From assembly GCA_965224745.1 (NCBI GenBank), contig CBDCZY010000009.1:1-64000 (forward strand): a DNA stretch of 64,000 nucleotides. Direction: 5' to 3'. How positions within the stretch are numbered: the first letter of the stretch is position 1; every line of letters starts with the position of its first letter. The notes under the pieces were generated by a model. That model was not told the DNA's origin. It did not search any database and saw only the letters and a program-made list of their open reading frames with translations. This document shows, piece after piece, positions 1 through 9,450 of the stretch. Both the position numbers and the translations under genes were made by a program. The stretch is from CBDCZY01 sp965224745 (GTDB taxonomy: Bacteria; Pseudomonadota; Gammaproteobacteria; Methylococcales; Methylomonadaceae).

Positions 1-60
1 CCTTTCCACACATTGATTATTGTCCATTGCTAACCTACCTGATTTTAATTGGGACAGGTG

Positions 61-1605
61 ATGCCAACACAGAGAATATCAATGCGAAAATTACGCGAAG
101 TACTACGACTTCGATTACATGCTGACCTCAGCATGCGTCAGATCAGAGACAGTCTTAAATTAAGTCTGGGAGCCATACAAAAAGTCACCCGTAAAGCGGA
201 AGAAATGGGGCTGGATTGGAAAGCCATAGAGCAACTTGATGATCAACAACTGGCCGGTCAGTTTTATCCTGAATCGGATACCCGACCATCCGATCAATTT
301 CAGTTGCCTAACTGGGTTGAGGTATACCAGGAACTTAAACGTAAAGGTGTGACTAAACTGCTGCTATGGGAAGAGTATACCCAGCACTACCCTAATCGCT
401 GCTACAGTTACTCGCAATATTGCACGTTGTACCAAGACTGGCAAAAAAAACAAAGACGTTCCATGCGTCAAACCCACAAGGCTGGTGAAAAGCTGTTTGT
501 AGATTATGCAGGTCAAACCGTGCCTATTGTCAGTAACAGCACAGGAGAAATCAAAACTGCTCAGATATTCGTTGCTGTTTTAGGCGCTTCCAATTACACC
601 TTTTGTGAAGCGACATGGAGTCAAAAACTACCTGACTGGATTAACAGTCATGTCAGAGCTTTTAACTTCATCGGTGGCGTGCCTACGATGGTGGTTCCAG
701 ATAATTTGAAAAGTGCAGTCACTAAAGCCTGTCGTTATGATCCAGAAATCAATCCTTCTTACCAACAACTTGCCGCACATTATGGTACTGCACTAGTGCC
801 TGCCAGACCGTTAAAACCCAAAGATAAAGCCAAGGCTGAAGTCGGTGTACAAATCATAGAACGCTGGATACTGGCCAGACTACGACACCATACTTTTTTC
901 TCTTTGGAAGAATTAAACCACTGCATTAAAGCACTATTAGAAGAGGTGAATAATAAGCCGTTTAAACAGCTGAAAGGCTCACGACAACAATGGTTTGAAT
1001 CCATAGATAAGCCCGCTCTCTTGCCGCTACCTAAGCAGACTTATCAATATACCGAGATTAAAACGGTCAAAGTCAATATTGATTATCATATTCGCTATGA
1101 CGATCATTTTTACTCCGTTCCGCATCATCTGGTCGGTGAAAAGCTTGCGATTCATGCCAAAGAATATGTGATTGAGCTCTACTTCCACAACAAACGCATA
1201 ACCAGCCACGCTAGAAAATATCATTCTGGCATGACCACCGTAGCAGAGCATATGCCTGTTAAACATGAAAAGCATCATCAGTGGACACCGGGTCGATTAA
1301 TGGACTGGGCAAAAGACATCGGCGATGAAGTCTTGCTTTGGGTTAAAACGGTGCTTAATCAACGACAACATCCAGAGCAGGCTTATAGAGTCTGCCTGGG
1401 ATTACTCAATCTCTCCCGAAGTTATCCTGCTGAACGATTAAATAAGGCGTGTTTGATTGCTAACAAAAACAACTTATACAAACTTAAACACATCAAAGAT
1501 ATTTTGCGGAGTAATCAAGATCAATTACTGACAGAAAACAAAGAGTCGCTGCCTGCCTTGCCTCAAGCCCATAAAAACATCCGTGGCCCAGAAAGTTTTC
1601 ACTAA
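61..1605 (+). CDS. istA: IS21 family transposase IstA (copy 1)
   Basis: IstA is the DDE transposase of IS21 elements and acts with the ATPase IstB. An N-terminal helix-turn-helix (about residues 5-45, MRKLREVLRLRLHADLSMRQ) precedes the integrase core. The catalytic acidic residues are visible in LFVDYAGQTVP, VVPDNLKSAV and KAEVGVQIIERW. The length (514 aa) is normal for the family. The ATG at 61 is preferred to the TTG at 49 because an AGG-containing stretch lies just before it. It is followed 23 bp later by istB. Compared with the copy at 42641 it differs in clustered patches near the 3' end. Confidence 0.93.
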   Translation: MPTQRISMRKLREVLRLRLHADLSMRQIRDSLKLSLGAIQKVTRKAEEMGLDWKAIEQLDDQQLAGQFYPESDTRPSDQFQLPNWVEVYQELKRKGVTKLLLWEEYTQHYPNRCYSYSQYCTLYQDWQKKQRRSMRQTHKAGEKLFVDYAGQTVPIVSNSTGEIKTAQIFVAVLGASNYTFCEATWSQKLPDWINSHVRAFNFIGGVPTMVVPDNLKSAVTKACRYDPEINPSYQQLAAHYGTALVPARPLKPKDKAKAEVGVQIIERWILARLRHHTFFSLEELNHCIKALLEEVNNKPFKQLKGSRQQWFESIDKPALLPLPKQTYQYTEIKTVKVNIDYHIRYDDHFYSVPHHLVGEKLAIHAKEYVIELYFHNKRITSHARKYHSGMTTVAEHMPVKHEKHHQWTPGRLMDWAKDIGDEVLLWVKTVLNQRQHPEQAYRVCLGLLNLSRSYPAERLNKACLIANKNNLYKLKHIKDILRSNQDQLLTENKESLPALPQAHKNIRGPESFH

Positions 1606-1628
1606 TAGAATGACAAGCGAGATTAATT

Positions 1629-2384
1629 ATGTTGGAACAAACCATAACACAACTCAGGCAGCTGAAATTATCAGGCATGGCTAATGCATTGGTTAGCCAG
1701 ATAGAACAGCCTAATACCTATGAAGGATTACCCTTTGAGGAACGGCTGCAATTATTAGCGGATAGTGAATATCAAGACAGAGAAAATAGAAAACAGCAGC
1801 GCTTACTCAAAGCCGCTAAATTAAAACTGGCAGCCAACAGCAATGCCATTGATTATCAGCATCCCAGAGGACTGAAACAATCCATGATGGCTTCACTGTT
1901 ACATTGCGATTGGCTGAATAAATCACAAAACATACTCATTACTGGGCCTTGTGGCAGCGGTAAAACCTATATTGCTTGTGCGTTGGGACATACTGCCTGT
2001 ATGAAAGGCTATAGCGTGAAATATTACCGACTGTCACGGTTAATGCTGGAACTCACTCAGGCAAAAGCAGATGGAACTTACAGCAAGGCTCTACAAACAT
2101 TAGCCAAACTGGATTGTCTGATTATAGACGATTGGGGGCTTGAGCCATTAAAAGCAGCACAACGTAATGATTTAATGGAAATTATGGATGATCGTTACGA
2201 AAGTGCATCCACCATTATGATCAGTCAATTACCTACGGATCAATGGTATCAATCTATTGGTGACAATACACTGGCTGATGCTATTTTGGATCGGCTCATG
2301 CACAACGCACATCGCATCAAATTAAAAGGAGAATCTATGCGAAAAACACAGTCAAATTTGACTGATGGTGAACACTTAGGGTAA
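1629..2384 (+). CDS. istB: IS21 family helper ATPase IstB (copy 1)
   Basis: AAA+ ATPase of the DnaC/IstB type that stimulates IstA-mediated transposition and target choice. Walker A is GPCGSGKT (about residues 105-112) and Walker B is CLIIDDWG (about 180-187). The length (251 aa) fits the family. The same protein sequence is encoded at 44209-44964, so the istB part of the two IS21 copies is essentially unchanged while istA has diverged in patches. Confidence 0.94.
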   Translation: MLEQTITQLRQLKLSGMANALVSQIEQPNTYEGLPFEERLQLLADSEYQDRENRKQQRLLKAAKLKLAANSNAIDYQHPRGLKQSMMASLLHCDWLNKSQNILITGPCGSGKTYIACALGHTACMKGYSVKYYRLSRLMLELTQAKADGTYSKALQTLAKLDCLIIDDWGLEPLKAAQRNDLMEIMDDRYESASTIMISQLPTDQWYQSIGDNTLADAILDRLMHNAHRIKLKGESMRKTQSNLTDGEHLG

Positions 2385-2464
2385 AAATAACCTGAATCCA
2401 ATGCGTGGACAAGGGAAGTGTTCACGATGGCCAGAATCGGTGTTCATGATCACCAGAATACGCA

Positions 2465-2722
2465 ACGCTTAGGATAACGCACTTCTAAGCTCAAATCAGC
2501 CATTAATCGGCGGGTTTTATAGCGCCCAGCATCAATACCAGCTTCTTTTAAAGCATCGGATAAACGACGCGACCCATAAACTTTTCTATTCGCTTCAAAC
2601 AGCTCACAAACTTTGGCTTCAAGCTGTTCCTTTTGACGAGCCTTTTCTGGGTCGTCAGCTGCTTGCAACCAGGCATAATACGCACTACTACTGACTTGCA
2701 TCACTCGACACAATATAATCAC
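2465..2722 (-). pseudogene. IS3 transposase OrfB, truncated by IS21
   Basis: Only the first ~86 residues remain (HTH_21-type N-terminal domain with SAYYAWLQ and KVYGSRRL). The DDE catalytic core is gone. The last four residues of the open frame come from IS21 sequence. One residue differs from the intact copy (LMADLSLE against LMADLGLE). Confidence 0.9.
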
Positions 2723-2760
2723 AGGATAGGTCTTCTGTTGCTCTCGAATAAATCCGTACT

Positions 2761-3078
2761 TTATCCGACTTCTTTGGCAAAGAAGACCGCCGCCTTTTTT
2801 AATATTTCGCGCTCCATTCGTAACTCATCGTTTTCCTTACGTAATCTAATGAGTTCGCTCTGATCACTTAATTTTAAAGAGCTCGTCTTTTTACTCGAAT
2901 CATTTTCAGGGCCTCGTTCTGCTCTGACCCATCTTCCAATCGCACTTAATGATACACCCAGATGATCAGCTGCTTGCTGATGGGTATAGCCTTTTTTTAT
3001 CACTAATTGCGCTGCATCTTGTTTGAATTCAAGCGTATATTTTGGTCTGGTGTGTGTAGTTTTCTTGTTCATGTTCAC
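2761..3078 (-). CDS. IS3 transposase OrfA
   Basis: 105-residue helix-turn-helix protein of the IS3 OrfA (HTH_8) type with a C-terminal leucine-zipper-like helix (LIRLRKENDELRMEREILKK). It is identical to the protein at 40683-41000. In an intact element it is joined to OrfB by a -1 frameshift; here OrfB is truncated, so it can only make the DNA-binding half. Confidence 0.92.
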   Translation of the reverse strand: MNMNKKTTHTRPKYTLEFKQDAAQLVIKKGYTHQQAADHLGVSLSAIGRWVRAERGPENDSSKKTSSLKLSDQSELIRLRKENDELRMEREILKKAAVFFAKEVG

Positions 3079-3396
3079 CTCTATTTGACATTATATATCT
3101 GCCTTTAGAGGTGTCCTGTTTTATTAAACCATTTCATACACCCCCTATTTTATGCAAGGCATTTTGTAACCCTTCTGCCAAGGCAGAATAACTTTCACCG
3201 CCCTGAACAATCTGTGCATATCGCCACCCGCTATAGGCTAATCTGAATTGATAAATCAGATGAGCAAAAGGCTTCCCGGCAATGGTCACCGCGGTATTAG
3301 GATGCGAGAAATCAGATAAACCTTGTTGGCCGGGTGGCATCGCCTGACGAAAAATCACCGGCTTATCCGGACCTTGTGTTGCTCGCCAATGGTTAA

Positions 3397-5511
3397 CCCA
3401 TCTTCGTGACTTTGACATCGCTAAGTTATTGATATTTTGTTTTCATCGAATGATTCCATGAAAAAAAACCTTACCTTTCAACGGTGTTTTTTTCAGATCC
3501 GCTCGGTAGTGCCATTTTCGTCTTTTTGACCCTTGATTTTCCCCGGTTTTTCATTAATGCTAGGGACATGTATATTCGAAAAACCAAAACGAAATCCCTG
3601 GATAATGGCGGGGCCTACTTCACCTATCGGATCGTTGAATCCGTTCGCGTGGGAAGGAAAGTAAAGCAACGCACCTTACTGAATCTAGGCAAAGACTTCG
3701 CCATTGATCCAGAGCACTGGCCCTTGCTGACAGCCAGGATTGAACAATTGTTACAAGGCTGTGAGCCTCATCAGCAAGAATTGTTTCATGTAGCCGATGA
3801 GTTAACGCAATGCCTGGAAGCCTCAGCCCAGCGTTACAGTGCGCTTATCATCGCTAAGCTGGCCCAACCGGTGGATGCTGCCAGTCCAGAACCCGATTAT
3901 CACACGGTTGATATCAATCATGTCGAAACCCTTCAAGCCCGCAGTATCGGTGTTGAAACGCTGGCGTGGCATGCGGTTATGCAACTACAACTGGATCAGA
4001 AGCTCACCGCACTGGGTTTTAATAAAGTCGAACTCGCTGCGGCCATCGGTAACATTATCGGCCGTGTGGTTTCACCGGGCAGTGAATTGCACACCCATGA
4101 TTGGCTACAATCACGCTCAGCGTTGGGAGAACTGCTTGACCATGACTATGGCCATACCAGCCTGACACGGCTTTATACGATCAGCGATAAATTGCTCAAA
4201 CACCAGACGGCACTGGAAACGTTTCTGTCCGAGCAAGAGCAAACCTTATTCGAATTAAACCGTAGTATTGTGCTATACGATTTGACCAATACCTATTTTG
4301 AAGGGCAGTGTCACCAAAACCCCAAAGCCCAGTTCGGTCGTTCCAAAGAAAAACGCAGTGATTGTCCCTTGGTGACGCTGGGACTGGTGTTGGATGGTGA
4401 GGGATTTCCTCTGAGCAGTCAGGTTTTCCCGGGTAATGCCAGTGAGCCGGGCACCTTGGAGTTAATGCTGGATGGACTACAAAAAAAACAGCCATTACCG
4501 CAGGTCACAAAACCTGTGATCATCATGGATGCCGGTATTGCCAGTGCCGACAACATCGCCTGGTTAATCGAGCAGGGCTATCATTATCTGGTGGTCAGTC
4601 GAGAGCGATCCGTGATCAATCCCACCGATCAGGACGATGCTGTGATGGTGAGAGAAACCGAACACAGTCAGGTGTGTGTTTATCGCGAAACAGATCAAGA
4701 CACCCACGAAACCCGGCTCTATTGTCACTCCGAACAAAAACAAAAAAAAGAGCAGGCTATCCGAAACCGCTTCCATGTTCGCATGGAAGAAGCACTCAAC
4801 AAGCTTGATGCGGGCTTAAACAAAAAAGGGACGATCAAAAAATACAGCAAAATACTGGAACGGATCGGTCGACTGCGCGAAAAAAACCGGCGGGTTTCGC
4901 AAGACTACCGCATTGACGTCATAACCGATGACGAGAAAAAAAACGCCATCCGGCTTGAATGGCAACGTGAACCTCAAAGTAAACAGAACGATCAACACTG
5001 TGGTGTCTATTGCCTCAGAACCAATATCCCCGACTGGTCTGAAGAACAACTGTGGACAACCTACATCATGCTGACCGAGATCGAAGCCACCTTTCGAAGC
5101 TTGAAAACTGAACTGGGCTTGCGCCCGGTTTACCACCAAAAAGAAGACCGTGTCACCGGCCACTTGTTCATTACTTTGCTGGCTTATCATCTGGTGCATA
5201 CGCTGCGCTATCAACTGAAGCAACAGGGCATTCATTTAAGCTGGGACAGTATTCGTAACATCATGTCGACACAGCAACGTATCACCATGACCTTACCAAC
5301 GGATGATCATAAAATGATTCACCTGCGGACAACAACGAAGGCGGAGCTACGTCAGAAACAAATTTATGAAGCTTTGAATATTAAACCCGACCTCATTGGT
5401 CAATGTAAAACAATTATCGATAAAAAAAATCTGTAGTGCCAACTGAAACAGATTGAAAATTTTAACTTATTGAAATAACAGGATATTGTAAATATAAGTC
5501 ACGAAGATGGG
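3397..5511 (+). mobile_element. IS1634-family element, copy 1 (2115 bp)
   Basis: Bounded by the inverted repeat CCCATCTTCGTGACTT at both ends, with TTAA duplicated on each side (3393-3396 and 5512-5515). The same 2115 bp length is found at 14315-16429 and 57818-59932. It lies within an istA gene. Confidence 0.95.
3568..5436 (+). CDS. IS1634 family transposase
   Basis: DDE transposase of the IS4-superfamily/IS1634 group, 622 aa from the ATG at 3568 (MYIRKTKTKSLDNGG), which has AGGG just upstream. An upstream in-frame ATG at 3484 would add 28 residues with no family resemblance. Catalytic regions are IVLYDLTNTYFEG, PVIIMDAGIAS and the C-terminal EIEATFRSLKTELGLRPVYH. The three copies in the window differ by only a few residues, suggesting recent activity. 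Confidence 0.93.
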   Translation: MYIRKTKTKSLDNGGAYFTYRIVESVRVGRKVKQRTLLNLGKDFAIDPEHWPLLTARIEQLLQGCEPHQQELFHVADELTQCLEASAQRYSALIIAKLAQPVDAASPEPDYHTVDINHVETLQARSIGVETLAWHAVMQLQLDQKLTALGFNKVELAAAIGNIIGRVVSPGSELHTHDWLQSRSALGELLDHDYGHTSLTRLYTISDKLLKHQTALETFLSEQEQTLFELNRSIVLYDLTNTYFEGQCHQNPKAQFGRSKEKRSDCPLVTLGLVLDGEGFPLSSQVFPGNASEPGTLELMLDGLQKKQPLPQVTKPVIIMDAGIASADNIAWLIEQGYHYLVVSRERSVINPTDQDDAVMVRETEHSQVCVYRETDQDTHETRLYCHSEQKQKKEQAIRNRFHVRMEEALNKLDAGLNKKGTIKKYSKILERIGRLREKNRRVSQDYRIDVITDDEKKNAIRLEWQREPQSKQNDQHCGVYCLRTNIPDWSEEQLWTTYIMLTEIEATFRSLKTELGLRPVYHQKEDRVTGHLFITLLAYHLVHTLRYQLKQQGIHLSWDSIRNIMSTQQRITMTLPTDDHKMIHLRTTTKAELRQKQIYEALNIKPDLIGQCKTIIDKKNL

Positions 5512-5940
5512 TTAACTCGGCGTTGAAGCGTTCTCAATAAACAATACGGGTAGCTTTGAGGGTAATGTTCATCCAGATATTCCCATAAAGTTAACCCAGT
5601 GAGTGTGGGTTCCTGTTCTAATAAAGGGATTAATTCAGCTTCCCAGACTTGTGAAAAGGGATCTTTTCTTGTTTTCCAGTGCCGCTGCTTTTTGACAATT
5701 TGATCATTGGTTTCAATACGCCGACCTGAGCGGGAGCTGATTCCCGCTTTAGCCGCACTGGTTTCTTGCATTAAACCTGATTGACGACTTTTCATATAAA
5801 GAGTCCTTTGTGCTTGAGTAATGTGTTTTCCAGACAAATTAGTCTCCTCGTTTAAAGTAAGACTTAGCTTATCTGGGGAATCACTCAACCGGTCAAGTTA
5901 ATTGTCGCTGACCGGACAGGATAATTGTCGCCTAATAGAG

Positions 5941-6184
5941 ACGGCATAGTAGCCAAATGCCCATCGTAATGGTTGGGACAGGGTGAAGGCCTGAACCTTT
6001 GTCAAAGAGGAGCCGAGCTTACCTTTCTTATGTGAGAACATGAGGGGCGGTAAGATTTCGCAGCCAGCTTTGGGATTGATTGCGAGGGCGCAATTGATTT
6101 TATTACGCGAAGGAAGCGCCCCGTGCGGACCCGCATGCGGGGTGCTGTGGGGAGGGCTGGAGAGAAACCAGCCCTTACCCGATT
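5941..6184 (+). ncRNA. Group II intron 3' fragment (domains V-VI), class C-like
   Basis: A domain V-like hairpin is readable at about 6114-6147 (AAGCGCCCCGTGCGG ... CCGCATGCGGGGTGCT, containing the AGC triad). It is followed by a domain VI-like hairpin at 6154-6174 (GGGCTGG/CCAGCCC) and the end TTACCCGAT. This arrangement is typical of bacterial class C introns. The 5' part, including any maturase ORF, has been removed by the IS21-type element ending at 5937. The 3' exon begins TATGTG next to the stop codon of the PIN cassette gene, where an attC core (GTTATGT) would be expected. The attC link is inference. Confidence 0.65.
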
Positions 6185-6191
6185 ATGTGTT

Positions 6192-6569
6192 TCATGGTTT
6201 GAAAGCCTTTAGTTCTAGTTCTTTCACAACCTTGAAATATTTTATATTACTTGAAACAAGAGTCATATTATTTTCAACTGCTGTAGCGGAAATAATAGCA
6301 TCTCCAGACCGCATATTTGATGAAAGAGCATGCTCTTCTACATATATCAACGCCCTGTGCCCAATATTCTCTGTTAATGGCAATATAGAAAACTCAAACT
6401 CTGAGATAAAGTCTTTCACGTATTTATGATGCATCTTGTTCTTTGCACCTTGGAGTAATTCCATGTAACTTTGGATTGAAAGGTATTTTTCTTCGTCTTT
6501 ATCAATGAGTTTAGCGGCTTTCTCATTTCCTCTCTGAACCCATATCAGAATATCGGTATCATAAATCAT
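6192..6569 (-). CDS. PIN-domain toxin of a type II toxin-antitoxin pair
   Basis: 125-residue PIN-domain ribonuclease. The first catalytic acid is in MIYDTDILIW, a conserved Glu lies in SYMELLQGA, and the SGDAIISATA motif supplies the downstream acids. VapC-type PIN toxins cleave RNA until bound by the cognate antitoxin. The start overlaps the upstream antitoxin gene by 11 bp, the usual translationally coupled layout. It is the outermost identifiable cassette of the integron, on the cassette (minus) strand. Confidence 0.85.
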   Translation of the reverse strand: MIYDTDILIWVQRGNEKAAKLIDKDEEKYLSIQSYMELLQGAKNKMHHKYVKDFISEFEFSILPLTENIGHRALIYVEEHALSSNMRSGDAIISATAVENNMTLVSSNIKYFKVVKELELKAFKP

Positions 6570-6795
6570 ATCTGGGCTTTCTTAGATTATCTAATTCCTC
6601 TAATACAGTTTGTTCACCGTCTTTGTGCATAGCGAAAAAAGGATGGTCTATAACTTTGGAAATTAATTTTTCTCTGGCAGGCTTGATTACCCCTTTAACT
6701 TTACCGTGATATAGCACTGTAACACTTTCATTTCTATCAAGTGCTTTCAGAATATCAGTTGTTTTGTACCTTAAATCCACTATGGAAGCTTTCAT
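6559..6795 (-). CDS. Phd/YefM-type antitoxin
   Basis: Small protein (78 aa from the ATG at 6795) with the Phd-type N-terminal fold (KASIVDLRYKTTDILKALDR, then VTVLYHGKVKGVI) and a C-terminal tail expected to bind the toxin. AGGAG lies 5 nt before the ATG, which decides this start over the GTG two codons upstream. It is cotranscribed with the PIN toxin at 6192-6569. Antitoxins of this family usually repress their own promoter, probably located at 6800-6900. Confidence 0.82.
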   Translation of the reverse strand: MKASIVDLRYKTTDILKALDRNESVTVLYHGKVKGVIKPAREKLISKVIDHPFFAMHKDGEQTVLEELDNLRKPRYDL

Positions 6796-6905
6796 AACCA
6801 CTCCTAATCAGAAATATTAATATGTCTATATATTGTAGACATTTATTATATTTTCTCAAGAACTTTTTTAAAAGCTATAGATTTATTTAAGTGGATGATT
6901 TGAAC

Positions 6906-7003
6906 ACATAACGCCCGCATCAGCTGACGTAAAAAGGGGCGCACTTTTTTGCTTCGCAAAAAATGTGACGCTTTTTACGGTCAGCTGGATGCGATTGTTG
7001 GAC
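6906..7003 (-). other. attC recombination site (attC-1)
   Basis: Read on the minus strand it runs from GTCCAAC (7003-6997) to GTTATGT (6912-6906). The arms form a long imperfect palindrome (GCATCCAGCTGACCGTAAAA against TTTTACGTCAGCTGATGC) around a loop with GCGAAGC. This fits the integron attC layout R''-L''-L'-R'. Confidence 0.82.
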
Positions 7004-7126
7004 GAAGCCGCTATCGCGGAGGAAGAGCTGCCGCGCCGATAAAATTAAAGTGTACCCTCAGTACCCTCCCTTTTCATAAGAAGGTAACCTGTAAGCTCAT
7101 TTATTTAACAGTGAGGTTACACACTG

Positions 7127-8026
7127 ATGACACCATTTCTCGAATCAAAATACAATCATTATTATTCACTGCACTGCAAACATTTAAAACTTCAGGGACT
7201 GCAACCCAAAACCATTGAGGCGTATTCACGTGCTATTCGCCGTATTGCTGTTTATTTCAATGGCCATCTGGATAACCTGTCTCAAGACCAGCTTCTTGAC
7301 TACTTTCATGATCTGCTCGACCGCCTTTCATGGAGTGCGGTTAAGCTGGATCTTTATGGATTAAAGTTTTTCTATACCCATGTCCTTGCCAAACCCTGGG
7401 CTGACATTCCTATGGTTAAACCGCCGCGCTGTACACGCATTCCCGATATTGTGACTAGGGCGGAAGCGCAGCGGCTGTTTATGTCGACACGCAAGTTAAG
7501 CTACTGCGTATTCTATTTTACCCTTTACAGTATGGGTTTGCGTCTAGGCGAAGGCTTGAACCTGGAGGTAGGGGATATCGATGCGACGCGAATGCGTGTG
7601 CATATTCGCAATGCCAAGGGCAATAAAGACCGTGTGGTACCTTTGCCCGTCAATACCTTGCAGGTACTTCGCCGATTTTGGGTATTGCACCGACACCCAA
7701 CGCTATTTTCCCCAATCGTTCACGGGGGCTGGAAGGGGCGCATCTTGCTGAGTCGCCGCTTGATCGCGGTGGCGTTCAGGCGACTATCAAGCTCGTTGCT
7801 CAGGAGATGGGGCTAAAAAAAAGATTTCCTGCCATTCTCTGCGTCACAGCTATGCCACGCATTTGCTGGAGTCGGTCTGCTGGAACTCCAGCAGTTTCTG
7901 GGGCACAGTTCCCTGCTGACTACGGCACGCTATGCCCATCTGACTGATGTGACCTGTGACAACTCTGAACAGCGGATCAATCAGCTGATGGGTGGTTTCA
8001 ACGTGTCGTGGAGGAAGATCAGATGA
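7127..8026 (+). pseudogene. IS91-associated tyrosine recombinase, frameshifted
   Basis: The N-terminal SAM-like domain (HCKHLKLQGLQPKTIEAYSR) and catalytic Arg region (YSMGLRLGEGLNLEVGDID) are intact. After VNTLQV the frame is lost. Later frames still encode SCHSLRHSYATHLLE and LLELQQFLGHSSLLTTARYA, the HxxR and Tyr motifs. At least three indels separate the pieces (near 7708, 7816 and 7875). The last two are shared with copy 2, so the gene was dead before duplication, unless these are sequence errors. The terminal TGA overlaps the transposase ATG. Confidence 0.82.
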
Positions 8027-9121
8027 TTTTGCTTTCCTCTGTCATCGATCAGTTTGAAACTGATTTCCTGAACACCTATCAGGGGCAGGTTCTACCTGCT
8101 CAGCGAAAGGCACTGAATGCACTTAAAATCTGCCGGACAAAATTCAGCCCGGTGATGCAGGTCAGCTGTACCGACTGTGACCACCAACGCTTTGTTCCCC
8201 ATTCCTGCGGTCATCGCAACTGTCCGCATTGCCAGCTTCATGAATCTCAGCTGTGGATTGAGAATCAGCTGAAAAAACAGGTGCCGGGTGACTATTTTAT
8301 GATCACGTTTACTTTGCCTGCGCAGCTGAGATCTCTGGCCAAAAACCATCAAAAACTTGTTTACCGGCTGATGTTTGATGGTGTCTGGGAAACCCTACAA
8401 TCCTTCAGTCGCAATGACAAAAAATTAAGGGGGATCCCGGGATGATTGCCGTTTTGCACACCCATGCCCGACATCTGGATTATCATCCGCATATCCATAC
8501 CGTGATGCCTGCGACAGTGGTTGACCGACTCAATAAACTGACACGCACCAAACACGGCAAGTACCTGTTTAATCACAAAGCCCTCGCCAAGGTCTTTCGG
8601 GGTAAACTGCTGTCGAAACTGGCCAAAGAAAACTTGATTTTGCCTAAATCTATTCCGCAAAAATGGATTGTCAATTGTAAGAAAGTAGGCTCAGGCGGCA
8701 AGGCACTGGTCTATCTGGGGCGCTATCTTTATCGTGGGGTCATCCGCGAGAAGGATATTTTATCTGTCAGCAATGGCAAGGTGACGTTTCGCTATCAGAA
8801 CAGTGACACTAAGCGTTGGGAAACCCGAACAGAAACCGGCGCCAAATTTTTATGGCTGGTTCTGCAGCCTGTTTTGCCAACGGGATTTCGCCGTGCCAGA
8901 AATTTTGGATTTTTGCATCCTAACAGTAAGAAAATGATCAGCATTCTGCTAACCCTGGGCAAACTTGACCCCAAAAAAATGCTGGAAAAAATAGGCCTTC
9001 GACAGCGACCCCAGGGGCCTGCACCTGCTGTGGTGGAACAATGCAGGTGAGCCGAACCCGAATTCCCATTGTCGAAGTACTCAGGCTAAAAACAGACAGC
9101 CAAGCGTTGGTGCCGACTTAA
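8023..9121 (+). pseudogene. IS91 family transposase, frameshifted (copy 1)
   Basis: IS91 transposases are HUH rolling-circle enzymes with an N-terminal zinc-binding domain, seen here as CTDCDHQRFVPHSCGHRNCP. Later regions are HTHARHLDYHPHIH (HUH) and LVYLGRYLYRGV (tyrosines). The frame is broken near 8440 (one G missing in CCCGGGATG), a lesion shared with copy 2. It is broken again near 9013 (CCCCAGGGGCC against CCCCAGAGGGCC), which copy 2 lacks. The intended stop is the TAA at 9119-9121. Confidence 0.85.
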
Positions 9122-9383
9122 GCGCTGGAGGCATTTATTGATTATGTAGCATTTAATCACTCTCAGGCAATGGCACAAGTAGCCTATAATGGGCCAAGGC
9201 TATTACCTGCTCTGAAAAAGGGGGGCATTGATAAAAAAAGGGGGCTTTATGGATGATCGCAATGAAAATCCATGCATTTGCGGAAAACGGATTAAAAAAT
9301 AGAAGCCGGATGCATTAATCGGGCTGTTCAGCAAAAAGCTATTTGCAATAGCGAAACTCACACCAAACAGTAAAAACGGGCTT

Positions 9384-9446
9384 GTCCAACAAACGGTTCA
9401 GATTGTGGTTCGCTCCGCTCACACAATCTAACCTTATTCGTTAGGT
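9384..9446 (-). other. attC recombination site (attC-2)
   Basis: A compact 63 bp attC. On the minus strand it runs from ACCTAAC (9446-9440), a perfect match to RYYYAAC, to GTTGGAC (9390-9384), a match to GTTRRRY. The palindromic arms AGATTGTGTGAGCGG and CCGCTCCGCTCACACAATCT fold around GAACC. It closes the VapBC-like cassette. Confidence 0.9.
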
Positions 9447-9450
9447 GCTT

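Larger units (their letters stand above)
1..2464 (+). mobile_element. IS21-family element, copy 1, left end outside the window
   Basis: Carries istA and istB. Its right end (about 2400-2464) is nearly identical to the right end of the complete copy at 42442-45044 and ends in CCAGAATACGCA. Several subterminal repeats of the form GTGTTCA(C/T)GAT...CCAGAAT are visible, as is usual for IS21 ends. The element abuts a truncated IS3 orfB at 2465, so it inserted into or recombined with that IS3. Confidence 0.9.
2465..3136 (-). mobile_element. IS3-family element (type A), 3' part lost
   Basis: The sequence matches the complete element at 40625-41896 in reverse orientation. The outer end reads TGAAATGGTTTAAT...ACAGGACAC on the minus strand. 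The other end is missing because IS21 joins at 2465. At 3137 the element abuts the second IS21-type remnant and has removed the 3' part of that istA. Confidence 0.9.
3137..5888 (-). pseudogene. istA of type B IS21, interrupted by IS1634 and 3'-truncated
   Basis: The N-terminal part (5512-5888) ends in ...LLRTLQRRVN. The continuation (3137-3396) begins HWRATQGPDKPVIFRQ. The related istA at 38666-39595 reads through the same point as RRVKHWQATQGPDKEVMFRQ, so the IS1634 insertion point is unambiguous. Protein identity between the two type B copies is only moderate, so these are two different IS21 relatives and not recent duplicates. Confidence 0.88.
3137..5937 (-). mobile_element. IS21-family element (type B) remnant split by IS1634
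   Basis: Resembles the more complete type B element at 37285-39693. The right terminus keeps the signature repeats (ACCGGTCAAG, AATTGTCGC, ACCGGACAGG) at about 5889-5937. The istB gene and the 3' half of istA are missing at the IS3 junction (3137). IS1634 sits inside istA with a TTAA duplication. Confidence 0.85.
7004..9383 (+). mobile_element. IS91-family element, copy 1
   Basis: Contains a degraded tyrosine recombinase gene followed by a degraded IS91 (Y2/REP-type) transposase gene, an organisation known in some IS91 relatives. The block shared with copy 2 runs from inside one attC core (6989) to inside the next (9443), so the exact IS ends within the attC borders are uncertain. The non-coding tail 9122-9383 shows no gene. 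It lies antisense to the integron cassettes. Confidence 0.85.

Noticed and set aside
6040..6429. Plus-strand ORF of 129 codons
   Set aside because: It runs through the intron end and antisense to the PIN toxin gene, and has no family features.
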